Positions 1-8,803 of a stretch of DNA of 54,743 nucleotides are shown in pieces; positions within the stretch are counted from its first letter, which is position 1; every line of letters begins with the position of its first letter. The position numbers and the translations under genes are program-made. The notes beneath the pieces were generated by a model. The model did not search any database and was not told the DNA's origin. It saw nothing but the letters and a program-made list of their open reading frames with translations. Source of the DNA: Syntrophaceae bacterium (lineage in GTDB: Bacteria; Desulfobacterota; Syntrophia; Syntrophales; Smithellaceae); assembly GCA_025355345.1 (NCBI GenBank), contig JANXZU010000053.1, positions 1-54,743 on the forward strand. The letters are read 5' to 3'.

Positions 1-195
1 GTCAGTTCGCCATATCATATGCGCAGAATTAAGATAATAGTGATAAAAGAATTTAATCAAAATGATGGCTTGTTTTATTTTGTTCCCACTCATTATGAAA
101 AAGCGCCGGCCGAGTTTTGGGAATTATCGTGGGCTGACTGGAGAAAAGTGGGCAGAGAGTACGGAAAAATTTTGTGGTTTTATATTTATTCGTGA
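1..195 (+). CDS. 3' end of an unidentified protein-coding gene
   Basis: The frame is open from the first base of the window to a TGA at 193-195 and reads 64 residues rich in Trp, Tyr and Phe, for example PAEFWELSWADWRKVG. That composition looks like real protein rather than chance, but I do not recognise the family. An internal ATG at 19 would give a 58-residue protein, so a complete small gene cannot be excluded. A longer frame at 62-403 overlaps it in another phase and looks non-coding. Low confidence because the upstream sequence is missing. Confidence 0.4.
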   Translation, partial: VSSPYHMRRIKIIVIKEFNQNDGLFYFVPTHYEKAPAEFWELSWADWRKVGREYGKILWFYIYS

Positions 196-232
196 AACTC
201 CAATTCTATTGAGATTGTTGAAACAAACACGG

Positions 233-252
233 ACCTGTCTTTTTGGACAGGT
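233..252. other. small hairpin after the partial gene
   Basis: The arms ACCTGTC (233-239) and GACAGGT (246-252) form a perfect 7-bp stem with a six-base T-rich loop. It lies 38 bases past the stop of the partial gene. There is no T tract after it, so it is at best a weak terminator or an RNA-stabilising hairpin. The rest of 196-452 shows no gene that I can support. Confidence 0.35.
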
Positions 253-452
253 TGTAACAAAAAGCCTGCATGATAAACGCCCTGCGCAATTAGCAATATG
301 GAGTTTTGTGCAGCTCTCAAATCATAAAAAAATGTTTGACAAAATACACGCACGGTTTTTAAAAATGATTAGTAACTGCTATTGGAGATACGTCTCCCCA
401 TAATAATACTATTAATATTCCTAAGCCGCCAAATTGCAAGTCTCCATGTTCA

Positions 453-923
453 TCAAATATAATCGACGAGTTTACCGCTCGTCATCCTTAACCTTTGACT
501 GATAAGCATTCCGAGTTTCAGCAGAATCTTGGCACCAAGTTTGGGAATTTCTTCGATCAGACGATTCAGACTTTCCTTTGTGAGGACTAGCATCGTTGTA
601 TCCTCAATGGCTAGTACCGTCGCCGAACGCGGTTCTCCGTCGAAGAGGGTCATTTCTCCGAAGAGCTTACCTGCCGTCATCGTTGACAGGACTTTCCCGT
701 GGCTCTGCATATCTTCCTTAACGACGTTGACACTTCCAGATACAATGATACACATGAACGCTTCACGCACTCCTTCGCGGATAACGGGCATCCCTTTCGG
801 GCTTTGGGCAAGTTGAATATATTTGGCGAGATTTTCAATTTCTTTTGTTCCAAACTCCCTTGTCCAGTTTGTTTTTTCCATCAAATCTGTTCTTTGCTGC
901 GTGGTGGATTTTATGTATTCCAT
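453..923 (-). CDS. stand-alone cyclic nucleotide-binding domain protein
   Basis: A 156-residue protein whose residues ~20-140 form a cNMP-binding (Crp/Fnr N-terminal type) beta-roll. The phosphate-binding cassette is visible as FGEMTLFDGEPRSATV, close to the family consensus FGE-x-ALL-x3-PRSATV including the Arg that contacts the cyclic phosphate. There is no C-terminal helix-turn-helix, so it is not a Crp-like transcription factor by itself; such single-domain proteins usually act as sensors in trans. It starts 38 bases after the stop of the papain-like lipoprotein gene, on the same strand, so the two are probably co-transcribed. A GAAGG stretch precedes the ATG. The ligand (cAMP, cGMP or another) cannot be read from the sequence. 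Confidence 0.85.
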   Translation of the reverse strand: MEYIKSTTQQRTDLMEKTNWTREFGTKEIENLAKYIQLAQSPKGMPVIREGVREAFMCIIVSGSVNVVKEDMQSHGKVLSTMTAGKLFGEMTLFDGEPRSATVLAIEDTTMLVLTKESLNRLIEEIPKLGAKILLKLGMLISQRLRMTSGKLVDYI

Positions 924-961
924 AGGGTGTTACCTTCGACTCCGCTTTCTCCATTATTGTG

Positions 962-3001
962 TTATGGCTGAACCTTCTGCTCGTAATATGGAACAGGCTT
1001 CGGAATGGTCAACTCATGGCGAATACTGAGTGGCGGTCTAACTAATTGCAGCTTTGGTACTTTAAACCCTGGATCAGCAATTTTTAATGTGTAATCGGCT
1101 GTGGCGGTGACTTCATTGGAATAATTAGAAGTTTCTGCACCATATGTCATCCGCACTCGGTAAGTGAAGTTTTCAAACAGTTGATAATTTTCTTTCTCTG
1201 ATGAAGTGTTGTCAACATAAGAAGAAGTCTGGGGCACGGTGGCAATTACAGAATAGCTCCCGTTTTCGGTCTTGCGTTCAATGCTGTACTCTACACCTTC
1301 GAGCTGATTATTGTCGGACCATGTCAGCTGGATCCATGCGCCTTTAACGGTTGCTTTGAGGTCAGTCGGATCCTTGAAGAGTTGGGATTGCGAGCCGATG
1401 GAGAAATCACCGCTGTTATCCTCCCCGCATATCACGCCATTAACCTCATAAGCCACATAAACCAGGGCTTTATCGGTGGTAATGTCAGGCACATGCCAGG
1501 GATAGCTGCCGTTATTGTAGGCATATGTAATTTGATTAAACTGACCATACCCGAGATTTACGACATAAGAGATGCTTACGTTTCCAACCCCGGGAGGGGC
1601 GGTTGTCCAGGTGATTTCCTGGTTGGAATCGGCGAGCAAACCATTGTGCATGTTTTTAGGCTTTTGCAGAGTTATTCCCGCCAGATGAGGTATGGCAAAT
1701 GTTTGTTTTGTGTGTCCAGGAACGGCAACAGGCACATTAGGCTTATATGTATAGGGCTGCACTATAAATTTACCCAGGGTGTTCTGTCCCTGCTGTATGG
1801 CCAGAGTGAACTCATTGAGGTTAACGGCAACGTCATTATCGTTGGTTACTTCGATAAACCAGATATTGTTGTCGCTGGGTGGCCAGTAATCGACAGCATA
1901 ATCAGGAAGGGGAATGTCGATCTTAAGGTTCTGGCTACCGTCATAACAATGCCCTTCAATATGATTGGGGTGATCCCAAAACAACCAGGGATCTTGCCCT
2001 ACAGCACCAATCTTTACAGCCAGCTTGTTACGCTCAGCGCCTGCCTGTCCCTGCAAATCAATTCTTGCGGAATAGGCATATTTGGTACCTGTGCGGTCCG
2101 ATAGCCCATCCTGAATGTAACGCCAACTGTCGATATTGGCTGCAAGATCGCTGTACTTCAGCCAGATGAAACCGTTGCCATTCCATTTATCGCCCCAGCT
2201 GTTGAGAAGTTTAAAAGCTCCCTTTCCCGCCCCGTAATAACCATCACTCCACCCGACAACGGTCACACAGTGGCCTTCTTTAGGATTTGGACCCTGGATG
2301 GCAATTAAAGGGCCACCGACCAGAATCGGGCCATATTGCAGCATGGCTTGTTTCATGGCATTTACGTCAGGGGTGTAGGATTCATCGCTAAGTAGCGCCA
2401 CTTTGTAATAGTCCGCTTGTGCATTATTTTTCGCAGTGGGTTGAGGCATGGTGCTGAAGTCTGCTACATCGTTGGCAATGGTCGCTTTATCATAATCGGA
2501 AGGGAGGTTGGCTTCCGGGCACACGCCCCAATTTTCAAGTACATATTTGGTGCTTTTACCGAGCGATTCCTGCGTGGTATGCAAATACCAGAAGGATAAA
2601 TCGGGGGTGTAGGAGGATTCCATTTCATTTAGGATATTCATTACATGCATCATTGAGCGTCCGACACATCCGCCCCAGCCATCCTGGTTTTCAGTGAAGG
2701 TTATGTACTGGGAGTAATCGAAATTAGGCGGAACAATTTTACCATTCTTCACAGTTATCTGTTGCAGCTGGCCAGGATCAATCGGGTGGGCAAGTAATTT
2801 ATCGCGTTCCAGAAGTGCTTTGTCAAAGCTTTTGCTCGCAAAGGGTTGTTTTAATCCATCGACAACCCAACTGGGCAGATTCTTCTGAGAATTAGTAATT
2901 GTATCAACATCAGGTTTGTACGAACGCCCATTGCAGGCAATCGTAAGCATCAACAACAGTGTCACTAAAACATAAACACAAAACCGGACATTTCTTTTCA
3001 T
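962..3001 (-). CDS. papain-like (C1A) cysteine protease lipoprotein with a fibronectin III domain
   Basis: A 679-residue protein. Residues 1-23 are a hydrophobic signal ending in LTIAC, a slightly atypical lipobox, so it is probably anchored in the envelope. Residues ~90-300 carry the papain fold: NQDGWGGCVGRSMMH holds the oxyanion Gln and the nucleophile Cys (family form Q-x5-C), EGHCVTVVGW holds the catalytic His, and LLNSWGDKWNGNG is the NSWG-type Asn motif. The middle (~310-450) is a beta-rich region I do not recognise. Residues ~545-640 look like a fibronectin type III domain (QLTWSDNN, FTYRVRMTY), and the last ~40 residues are proline-rich. All catalytic residues are present, so activity is expected; the substrate is unknown. 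The gene is preceded by a strong sigma-70 promoter and followed by the cNMP-binding gene. Confidence 0.85.
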   Translation of the reverse strand: MKRNVRFCVYVLVTLLLMLTIACNGRSYKPDVDTITNSQKNLPSWVVDGLKQPFASKSFDKALLERDKLLAHPIDPGQLQQITVKNGKIVPPNFDYSQYITFTENQDGWGGCVGRSMMHVMNILNEMESSYTPDLSFWYLHTTQESLGKSTKYVLENWGVCPEANLPSDYDKATIANDVADFSTMPQPTAKNNAQADYYKVALLSDESYTPDVNAMKQAMLQYGPILVGGPLIAIQGPNPKEGHCVTVVGWSDGYYGAGKGAFKLLNSWGDKWNGNGFIWLKYSDLAANIDSWRYIQDGLSDRTGTKYAYSARIDLQGQAGAERNKLAVKIGAVGQDPWLFWDHPNHIEGHCYDGSQNLKIDIPLPDYAVDYWPPSDNNIWFIEVTNDNDVAVNLNEFTLAIQQGQNTLGKFIVQPYTYKPNVPVAVPGHTKQTFAIPHLAGITLQKPKNMHNGLLADSNQEITWTTAPPGVGNVSISYVVNLGYGQFNQITYAYNNGSYPWHVPDITTDKALVYVAYEVNGVICGEDNSGDFSIGSQSQLFKDPTDLKATVKGAWIQLTWSDNNQLEGVEYSIERKTENGSYSVIATVPQTSSYVDNTSSEKENYQLFENFTYRVRMTYGAETSNYSNEVTATADYTLKIADPGFKVPKLQLVRPPLSIRHELTIPKPVPYYEQKVQP

Positions 3002-3076
3002 AATTTTATCTCCCTTTTATAGATTAAAAAACATTCAAGATAAACGATGGATAAGAACTTCCTTTTTGTGGGATAA

Positions 3077-3105
3077 AGTATAGGAAACGTGATCTTGCTT
3101 GTCAA
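3077..3105 (-). promoter_or_regulatory. sigma-70 promoter for the papain-like lipoprotein gene
   Basis: On the minus strand TTGACA (3105-3100), a 17-nt spacer and TATACT (3082-3077) form a near-consensus promoter. Transcription would start around 3070, about 70 bases before the ATG at 3001. The -35 box sits in the CCTTGACA context shared by four other minus-strand promoters in this window. Confidence 0.75.
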
Positions 3106-3129
3106 GGGTAATTATGGGAATGGAAGGAT

Positions 3130-3157
3130 TATCCCGACATGCTGCGCTATCGGGATA
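3130..3157. repeat. intergenic hairpin (TATCCCGA/TCGGGATA)
   Basis: Perfect 8-bp arms separated by 12 bases. The ATCCCG/CGGGAT arms recur in the triple hairpin at 39803-39864, so this is probably part of a dispersed palindromic family and not a dedicated terminator; no T tract follows. Confidence 0.5.
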
Positions 3158-3196
3158 GTTCCCAATACCCGTTGGCTATTGGATAATTCGACTATT

Positions 3197-3238
3197 AAAC
3201 TTCAATGTGCCTTGCTTTTGAAGTTTTAGTCTCATTAC
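3197..3238 (+). repeat. dispersed hairpin repeat, copy 1
   Basis: AAACTTCA (3197-3204) pairs with TGAAGTTT (3219-3226) and is followed by GTCTCATTAC. The same order of stem, loop with a GTTT/CTTT end, and TCTCATTA tail recurs at 27232-27273 and, inverted, at 39694-39735. A GGATAATTC box lies just upstream here (3181-3189) and in copy 2, and at the far side of copy 3. It lies past the 3' end of der. Confidence 0.6.
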
Positions 3239-3269
3239 GACCAACGCTTCCTATAGTCAGCGAGTCTCA

Positions 3270-4589
3270 TTACCGTTTTTTCCGGAAAATAAGTTTTAGC
3301 GGCACGCTATCAAAGTCAAAAGTTTCTCGGATTTGATTGGTCAGGTATCGCTCGTAAGAAAAATGTATGCCTTTTATGTTGCTGACAAAAAAGACAAAAG
3401 TAGGAGGCTTGACATCTGTCTGGGTTGCATAAGCAATATGCATTTGGCGGTTGGCATAACGTGGCAGTGGATTTCTCTGCACGGATTTTTCTACCAGATC
3501 ATTTAACGGAGATGTGCCAATTCTTTTTGTATATTGACTGTAAACTGTGTCGATCAATTCAAAAATTTTCGGTGCGCGTTGCCCTGTAACTGCTGAGATA
3601 AAAATAATTGGCGCAAAGTCCAGAAATTTAATTTGATCCTTAATGTCTTCGACAAATTTCCCCACGGTGGAGTTATCCTTTTCAATCTTATCCCATTTGT
3701 TTACTACGATGATGCAGGCTTTGCCGCGTTCATAGGCAAGCCCTATAATCTTTGTATCCTGATCGGTCAGACCATCTTCGGCGTCAATCAGCACAAGCGC
3801 GATATCACAACGATTGATGGATTTTAACGCCTGAACGACGCTGTATTTTTCCAAAGTCAGGCTGATTTTGCTTTTCCTGCGGATGCCGGCTGTATCAATC
3901 AGCAGATAACTCTTGCCATGCACCTTTACCGGCATATCAATGGCATCTCGTGTTGTGCCCGGTGTAGGGTTGGCAATGCTTCTTTCCTTGCCGAGGATGC
4001 GGTTCACCAGTGAGGACTTGCCCACATTGGGTTTGCCGACTATGGCAACTTTAATCTGGTTGTCTTGATCATCTTTGTAGTCGGCTGCATCAGGGAAATC
4101 ACGGGTAATAATAGTCAGCAGTTCATTAACACCCAGGCCGTGCTGCGCGGAGATCGGATGGAACTCATCAATACCCAGCCTATAAAAATCGGTGAGCATT
4201 TCCTCATGACGCTCTCCATCTACTTTATTGGGAACATAGTAAACACTTTTGCTTTTACCGCGCAATTGTTTGGCGATTTCCATGTCTGATGGGGTAAGTC
4301 CGTCTTTTCCATCCATTAAAAAAATAATGACATCCGCTTCTTCAATGGCCAGATTACTCTGCTCGCGCATTTGGACAAGAATTCTTTCTTCCGACGCAGG
4401 CTCAAATCCCCCGGTATCGATCAGCGTGAAAGCCTTATCCTGAAAAACGCAGTCCATATAGTTGCGGTCACGGGTGGCGCCAGGCTCGTCAATGACAATA
4501 GCCTTTTGCTTTCCGGCAATCCTGTTGAAAAGAGTCGATTTGCCCACATTTGGACGGCCAACAATTGCTATTACTGGTTTTACCTGCAT
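3270..4589 (-). CDS. der: ribosome biogenesis GTPase Der (EngA)
   Basis: Der is an essential tandem GTPase that helps mature the 50S ribosomal subunit. The 439-residue protein has two G domains in a row. The first has P-loop GRPNVGKST at 11-19, DTGG at 58-61 and NKVD at 121-124. The second has GKPNVGKSS at 185-193, DTAG and a later NKWD. The C-terminal ~80 residues are the usual KH-like domain ending in a basic RKKR tail. The length is typical. It is the last gene of the mtaB-rnc-radical SAM-era-der operon, 20 bases after era, with an AGAGGA Shine-Dalgarno-like stretch about 12 bases before the ATG. Confidence 0.98.
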   Translation of the reverse strand: MQVKPVIAIVGRPNVGKSTLFNRIAGKQKAIVIDEPGATRDRNYMDCVFQDKAFTLIDTGGFEPASEERILVQMREQSNLAIEEADVIIFLMDGKDGLTPSDMEIAKQLRGKSKSVYYVPNKVDGERHEEMLTDFYRLGIDEFHPISAQHGLGVNELLTIITRDFPDAADYKDDQDNQIKVAIVGKPNVGKSSLVNRILGKERSIANPTPGTTRDAIDMPVKVHGKSYLLIDTAGIRRKSKISLTLEKYSVVQALKSINRCDIALVLIDAEDGLTDQDTKIIGLAYERGKACIIVVNKWDKIEKDNSTVGKFVEDIKDQIKFLDFAPIIFISAVTGQRAPKIFELIDTVYSQYTKRIGTSPLNDLVEKSVQRNPLPRYANRQMHIAYATQTDVKPPTFVFFVSNIKGIHFSYERYLTNQIRETFDFDSVPLKLIFRKKR

Positions 4590-4609
4590 CTAATAATTAT
4601 ATCCTCTTC

Positions 4610-5506
4610 TTAGTGTTTCAATAAGCCAAATTCTCTCAGCATCTTATCAGAGCTTGTCCAGTCTTTGCTTACACGTACAAAAAGTTCCAGAAAAACTCTG
4701 GTGCCAAAGAGTTTTTCCATCTGCAGCCGGGACTGCGTACCGATATTTTTGAGCATCGAACCTTTTTTCCCGATCATAATCGCCTTTTGGGATTCCTTTT
4801 CGACGTTAATTGTCGCGCTGATTCGGATTATGTTTTTCGCCTCATCCTCTTTAAACAAATCAACTGTAACAGCGCTGACGTAGGGAATTTCCTGATTGGT
4901 AAGAACCATTATCTGTTCGCGGATGAATTCAGCAGCGATAAATCTTTCGGTGGCGTCAGTCATTATATCTTCGGGGAATAATTGCGGCCCTTCAGGAAGA
5001 ATTTGTTTGATTGCCTCAAGCAGTTCGGCAATACCATCACCTCTAAGAGCGGATATGGGAAAAATTTCACGGTAGTCATAGAGCTTACGGAATTTGTCGA
5101 TCAGTGGCAAAAGAAGCTGCTTATCGATCAAATCAATTTTGTTGATCACCAGAAAAACAGGAACTTTTACTTGTGCCAGTGACTCTATTAAAAAAAGATC
5201 ATGATGATGAACATCAGCATTGGCTTCGATCAGCATGAGCAGCACTTCGGCATCACCGATCGCCTTCTTTGCTGTTTCCACCATGGCGCGATTCAGCGGC
5301 GTTTTCGGATTGTGAATTCCCGGGGTATCCATAAAAATCATCTGTGCGTCCGGAAAATTAATTATGCCGGTTATTTTGTCTCTTGTAGTTTGAGGTTTAT
5401 CTGCAACTATGGAAATTTTATCGCCGATAATGCCATTCAAAAATGTTGATTTACCCACATTGGGGCGGCCAATGATGCCGATGAAGCCGGATTTAAACAA
5501 TTTCAT
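4610..5506 (-). CDS. era: GTPase Era
   Basis: Era binds 16S rRNA near its 3' end and takes part in 30S assembly. Residues 1-170 are the G domain with P-loop GRPNVGKS at 13-20, DTPG and NKID; the C-terminal part is the KH domain containing the IGKKGSMLK loop. I chose the ATG at 5506, which gives 298 residues and the usual Era N-terminus (MKLFKSGFIGIIGRPN). A TTG at 5533 would add nine residues that overlap the upstream stop region. The AGGAG before the chosen ATG is only two bases away, which is short, so translation may be coupled to the upstream gene, whose stop is 13 bases away. Confidence 0.97.
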   Translation of the reverse strand: MKLFKSGFIGIIGRPNVGKSTFLNGIIGDKISIVADKPQTTRDKITGIINFPDAQMIFMDTPGIHNPKTPLNRAMVETAKKAIGDAEVLLMLIEANADVHHHDLFLIESLAQVKVPVFLVINKIDLIDKQLLLPLIDKFRKLYDYREIFPISALRGDGIAELLEAIKQILPEGPQLFPEDIMTDATERFIAAEFIREQIMVLTNQEIPYVSAVTVDLFKEDEAKNIIRISATINVEKESQKAIMIGKKGSMLKNIGTQSRLQMEKLFGTRVFLELFVRVSKDWTSSDKMLREFGLLKH

Positions 5507-5519
5507 TTCTCCTGTTAAT

Positions 5520-6611
5520 TTATATAATCCCAAGAATCTTCAGACTAAAAGATTCGTCTGAATCGGTTGTTACGGAAATTTCGCCACGCGTTTGACTTGA
5601 ATTTGATTGTACAATTAATTTCGCGTCGGGGTAAAGCTTTTTTATTGCCGCGATGTTAATATTAGCCATACCCCGAAAATTAGATATATCCTGCGAGGAT
5701 ACATTAAAACGAAGCTCTTTTGTTGTTTGAGGAATATCTGCCAAAAGTTTTATCGTCGCATTATAGAAAACAGAAGACAGCACAAGACTGCCGAAGGCCG
5801 GATGAATTGGTCCGGCGAGGACTGCTCCATCTTTTTCCAACGTCGAAGTTACCTGCAGGCCGATTCTAATTACACGAATTCCGGTAGCACTGAGTTTTTC
5901 CCAGGCCATGCGGCATAAATCGACAGCCTCGGCCAGTTCCAGCGGTTTGTAATTTCCGCGCCGGAATTCTTCCGCCAAAGCAGTGTCGCTCAAAACAAGA
6001 AGCGGATGAAGACGCACAGTGTCCGGCTGAAGCTCAATTGTTTTATTGATGGAATTCATAAATCCATCGGCGGTGTCTTTTGGTAAGCCGGCCATCAATT
6101 GTAGTCCGGTACGAAAACCCTGTTCTTTCAAAGTTTTCATGGCCAGTACTGTAGTTGCGGCATCATGGCCTCTTTGGGCAAATCTGAGGGCTTCATCATT
6201 AAAAGATTGCGCGCCGATTTCCACCGTCGAAACATTGTGTTTTTTTAGCAGTGAAAGACTGTCTTTTGTGATGTAATCCGGCCTTGTCGAAACTCTAATA
6301 GAGTTTACCTGCCCACTTTCAACATAAGAGCCGGCCCAGGAAAGGAGTGTTTCCTGATATGCCTTGTCAATTCCCGTGAAGCTGCCGCCGTAAAAAGCAA
6401 TCTCCACATTTGAAGATCTTTTTTTATTCCAGTTCAAATAAGATTTAACTTCAGTATCAAAAAAATCCTTTGTTATTTGGGGAGCGTAATTTCCGGCAAT
6501 AATTTTTTGATTGCAGAAGATGCAAAGATGCGGGCATCCGCTGTGCGTAATGAAAATCGGAACGATTAATGGTTTGCTTTTTTGTTCAAATTCATGATTA
6601 ATTTTCTTCAA
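5520..6611 (-). CDS. Elp3-like radical SAM protein (COG1243 type)
   Basis: A radical SAM enzyme of the bacterial Elp3-like group commonly found beside rnc. The [4Fe-4S]/SAM cysteines are C26, C30 and C33 in GCPHLCIFC, counting from a TTG at 6611. Further on, AFYGGSFTG is the glycine-rich SAM-binding strand and STRPDYI and EIGAQSFND are typical of the family. There is no C-terminal GNAT acetyltransferase domain as in true Elp3, so its substrate is unknown. The frame stays open upstream to an ATG at 6701, but those ~30 Lys/Arg-rich codons lie inside rnc in another phase and look spurious; no good Shine-Dalgarno sequence settles the start. It sits between rnc (14-base overlap) and era. Confidence 0.85.
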   Translation of the reverse strand: MKKINHEFEQKSKPLIVPIFITHSGCPHLCIFCNQKIIAGNYAPQITKDFFDTEVKSYLNWNKKRSSNVEIAFYGGSFTGIDKAYQETLLSWAGSYVESGQVNSIRVSTRPDYITKDSLSLLKKHNVSTVEIGAQSFNDEALRFAQRGHDAATTVLAMKTLKEQGFRTGLQLMAGLPKDTADGFMNSINKTIELQPDTVRLHPLLVLSDTALAEEFRRGNYKPLELAEAVDLCRMAWEKLSATGIRVIRIGLQVTSTLEKDGAVLAGPIHPAFGSLVLSSVFYNATIKLLADIPQTTKELRFNVSSQDISNFRGMANINIAAIKKLYPDAKLIVQSNSSQTRGEISVTTDSDESFSLKILGII

Positions 6612-7311
6612 TTTGAAATATTTCCCATGCTTTTTGAGCAGCCTGCTTTTCCGCTTCCTTTTTACTTTTGCCGTAGCCGGTTTGCGGCGTTTTGTCCGCA
6701 ATAGTTACCTGCACCTCGAAAATTTTAGCATGGTCAGGGCCGCTGGAATCAATTAGCGTATAAACAGGGGCGACTTTATATCTTTTTTGACAAAATTCCT
6801 GAAAGGCTGTTTTATAATCGAAACTCTGAGAAAGTAAAACGCTATCATCCAAAAGAGGCGCCAAAAGCAATTCTAAGATATTTTTTACTTCGTTAAATCC
6901 GGAATCAATATATAATGCCGCGATAACAGCTTCCAGAGAGTTGGCCAGAAGGGAATCTTTGGCACGGCCGCCGGAGTTTTCTTCGCCCTTGCCCAGCAAG
7001 AGACAATCGCCCAGCGCAAGCGAGGATGCAAGTTCGGCCAGCGGCTTTTCGTTGACAATACCGGCGCGAATCTTGGAAAGAGTTCCTTCAGAAAAATCAA
7101 CATACCTGTTAATCAGCAGGTCGCTCACGCAAAGACCCAAAACAGCATCGCCTAAAAATTCAAACCTTTCATTATCGGCAAGTTGTAAAGACGGATTTTC
7201 GTTCACATATGATCGATGGGTGAGGGCGGTAGAAAGAAGGTCGATATCGTTAAACCTGTAATTAAACCTCTCTTCCAGAGCATGTAAATATTTCAGTCTA
7301 TTTTCATCCAT
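6598..7311 (-). CDS. rnc: ribonuclease III
   Basis: RNase III cuts double-stranded RNA, including rRNA precursors. Residues ~5-150 are the endonuclease domain with the signature NERFEFLGDAV at 47-57 and a second acidic cluster around NSLEAVIAALYID. Residues ~160-230 are the double-stranded RNA-binding domain with GYGKSKKEAEKQAAQKAW. I chose the ATG at 7311 (237 residues, the usual length); its ATGGATGA context overlaps the stop of mtaB, which suggests translational coupling. An in-frame ATG further upstream would add 19 residues inside mtaB. Confidence 0.97.
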   Translation of the reverse strand: MDENRLKYLHALEERFNYRFNDIDLLSTALTHRSYVNENPSLQLADNERFEFLGDAVLGLCVSDLLINRYVDFSEGTLSKIRAGIVNEKPLAELASSLALGDCLLLGKGEENSGGRAKDSLLANSLEAVIAALYIDSGFNEVKNILELLLAPLLDDSVLLSQSFDYKTAFQEFCQKRYKVAPVYTLIDSSGPDHAKIFEVQVTIADKTPQTGYGKSKKEAEKQAAQKAWEIFQIEEN

Positions 7312-8632
7312 GGACAATTTTCCCATAAAGTTCTCCATATCGGATATCTTCTGTTTGTACGATGACAACTTTATTTAACGCAGATAAATCAGGTTTATCT
7401 ATTAAAACCGGTAAATAATTTTGCGAGACACCCTTCATCAAACCTGTTTTCTTGTCCTTAATTTTTTCCACCATCACCTGAAGATTTTTGCCCAGAAAAC
7501 GCAGTGTAAATTCTTCTCTTTTCTTTGCGTTTAAGCTTCTCAAAATTGCCGCGCGCTGCTTTTTTACTGATTCAGCCACTTTCGGCGTAATCTTTTGCGC
7601 TAATGTTTGTGGCCTTTCGGAGTAGGGGAAAACGTGCAGATAGGCAATAGGTAAATCTTGCAGCAAGGTTAAGGTACTGTTAAATTCTTCTTCCCCTTCG
7701 GATGGAAAGCCGACCATCACATCAACCCCGATGGCAACATCAATTACTTCCGCAGCTATTTTCTCGACGAGTTTCCGGTAAAAGGCGGCATCATAATCGC
7801 GTTTCATCAGCTGAAGTATCTTATCATTACCGCTTTGCAGAGGAATGTGCAGATGCGGGCAGAGGATATCCTTTTTATTAAAAAGATGCAACAACTCATC
7901 GGTGATTTCTCCGGGCTCAATTGAACTCAAACGTATTCGTGTTTTTCCTTCCTGATCGATTATCCGGTGGATCATGTCAGTGAGGTTTTCAGGTGGATTA
8001 AGATCTTGCCCATAAGCACCCAGATGGATGCCGGTGAGCACAATTTCTCTGTAATCATGCCCGGATAAATTAGCCACGGCACGGAGCACTTCCTGCTTAG
8101 GCATACTGCGGCTTTTCCCACGGGCAAATGGGACAATACAATAGCTGCAAAGGGAATTGCATCCATCCTGAATTTTCAGATAGGCGCGTGAGCGGTCGAA
8201 AAATCTGGATAGAGGCATGTTGCAAAATTTTTTTTGCAAAAAAATATCGGAGGCGTAAATACGGCAGGTTTCAGTATTGCCGTTAAGTAGAAGTTCGGGA
8301 ATGGAATGCTTTTGATCATTGCCGACAACCATTGTTACTCCATCGATTGCGGCAATATCTGCTGAAGCGATTTGGGCATAGCAGCCGGTGACAATAATTT
8401 TTGCCTGCGGATTTGTGCGATGAGCTCGGCGGATTAACTGACGTGCCTGAAAATCAGAAAAAGCCGTTACAGTGCAGGTGTTGAGAACATAAATATCGGC
8501 AAAGCAGTTAAAGGGCACCAGGATGTAATCTTTTTGCTGCAGATCTTCGGCAAGGGCTGCCGATTCGTATTGATTTACTTTACAGCCTAAAGTTGTCAGC
8601 CCCACTTTTATTTTTTCTTCTACTTTGTTCAA
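7304..8632 (-). CDS. mtaB: tRNA (N6-threonylcarbamoyladenosine(37)-C2)-methylthiotransferase MtaB
   Basis: MtaB adds a methylthio group to t6A37 in tRNAs reading ANN codons. The N-terminal MTTase domain has the three cysteines C17, C53 and C84 that bind an auxiliary cluster; LGCKVNQYES is the MtaB-type signature and separates it from MiaB and RimO. The radical SAM core has C158, C162 and C165 in DGCNSLCSYC. The C-terminal TRAM domain is at ~375-440. The 442-residue length is normal. The start codon is TTG with a weak GGGA upstream; a GTG nine codons later is the alternative. It is the first gene of the operon ending in der, with a promoter at 8707-8735. Confidence 0.95.
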   Translation of the reverse strand: MNKVEEKIKVGLTTLGCKVNQYESAALAEDLQQKDYILVPFNCFADIYVLNTCTVTAFSDFQARQLIRRAHRTNPQAKIIVTGCYAQIASADIAAIDGVTMVVGNDQKHSIPELLLNGNTETCRIYASDIFLQKKFCNMPLSRFFDRSRAYLKIQDGCNSLCSYCIVPFARGKSRSMPKQEVLRAVANLSGHDYREIVLTGIHLGAYGQDLNPPENLTDMIHRIIDQEGKTRIRLSSIEPGEITDELLHLFNKKDILCPHLHIPLQSGNDKILQLMKRDYDAAFYRKLVEKIAAEVIDVAIGVDVMVGFPSEGEEEFNSTLTLLQDLPIAYLHVFPYSERPQTLAQKITPKVAESVKKQRAAILRSLNAKKREEFTLRFLGKNLQVMVEKIKDKKTGLMKGVSQNYLPVLIDKPDLSALNKVVIVQTEDIRYGELYGKIVHG

Positions 8633-8706
8633 ACCGTATTCCCGTAATTAATGCTATTAATTCCTTTCAAAGTACCTGTAATCTCGATCATGCCTAACCG
8701 GGATAA

Positions 8707-8735
8707 AATCTAATCGGCAAACAAAAGTTTGTCAA
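8707..8735 (-). promoter_or_regulatory. sigma-70 promoter for mtaB-rnc-era-der
   Basis: TTGACA (8735-8730), 17-nt spacer, TAGATT (8712-8707) on the minus strand, about 75 bases upstream of the mtaB start. The -35 box is again in the CCTTGACA context. Confidence 0.6.
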
Positions 8736-8803
8736 GGTTAAACAAAATGTGGCTTTTATGGTAAAATTACGATAAATTGAGAAAAAAATGAGGAGGTTTT
8801 AAA

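Noticed and set aside
190..205. 16-base exact match to 27324-27339 (AGAATTGGAGTTTCAC, inverted)
   Set aside because: A single 16-base match is near chance level for a window of this size, and the flanks do not align.
62..403. 113-codon plus-strand open frame at the left end
   Set aside because: It has no ribosome-binding site, a random-looking composition, and overlaps the more protein-like frame that ends at 195.
1382..2104. 240-codon plus-strand frame inside the papain-like gene
   Set aside because: It is antisense to a gene with clear catalytic motifs and matches no family; a shadow frame.
6612..6701. N-terminal extension of the Elp3-like protein
   Set aside because: It is a Lys/Arg-rich reading of the rnc 3' end in another phase and is unlike family N-termini.
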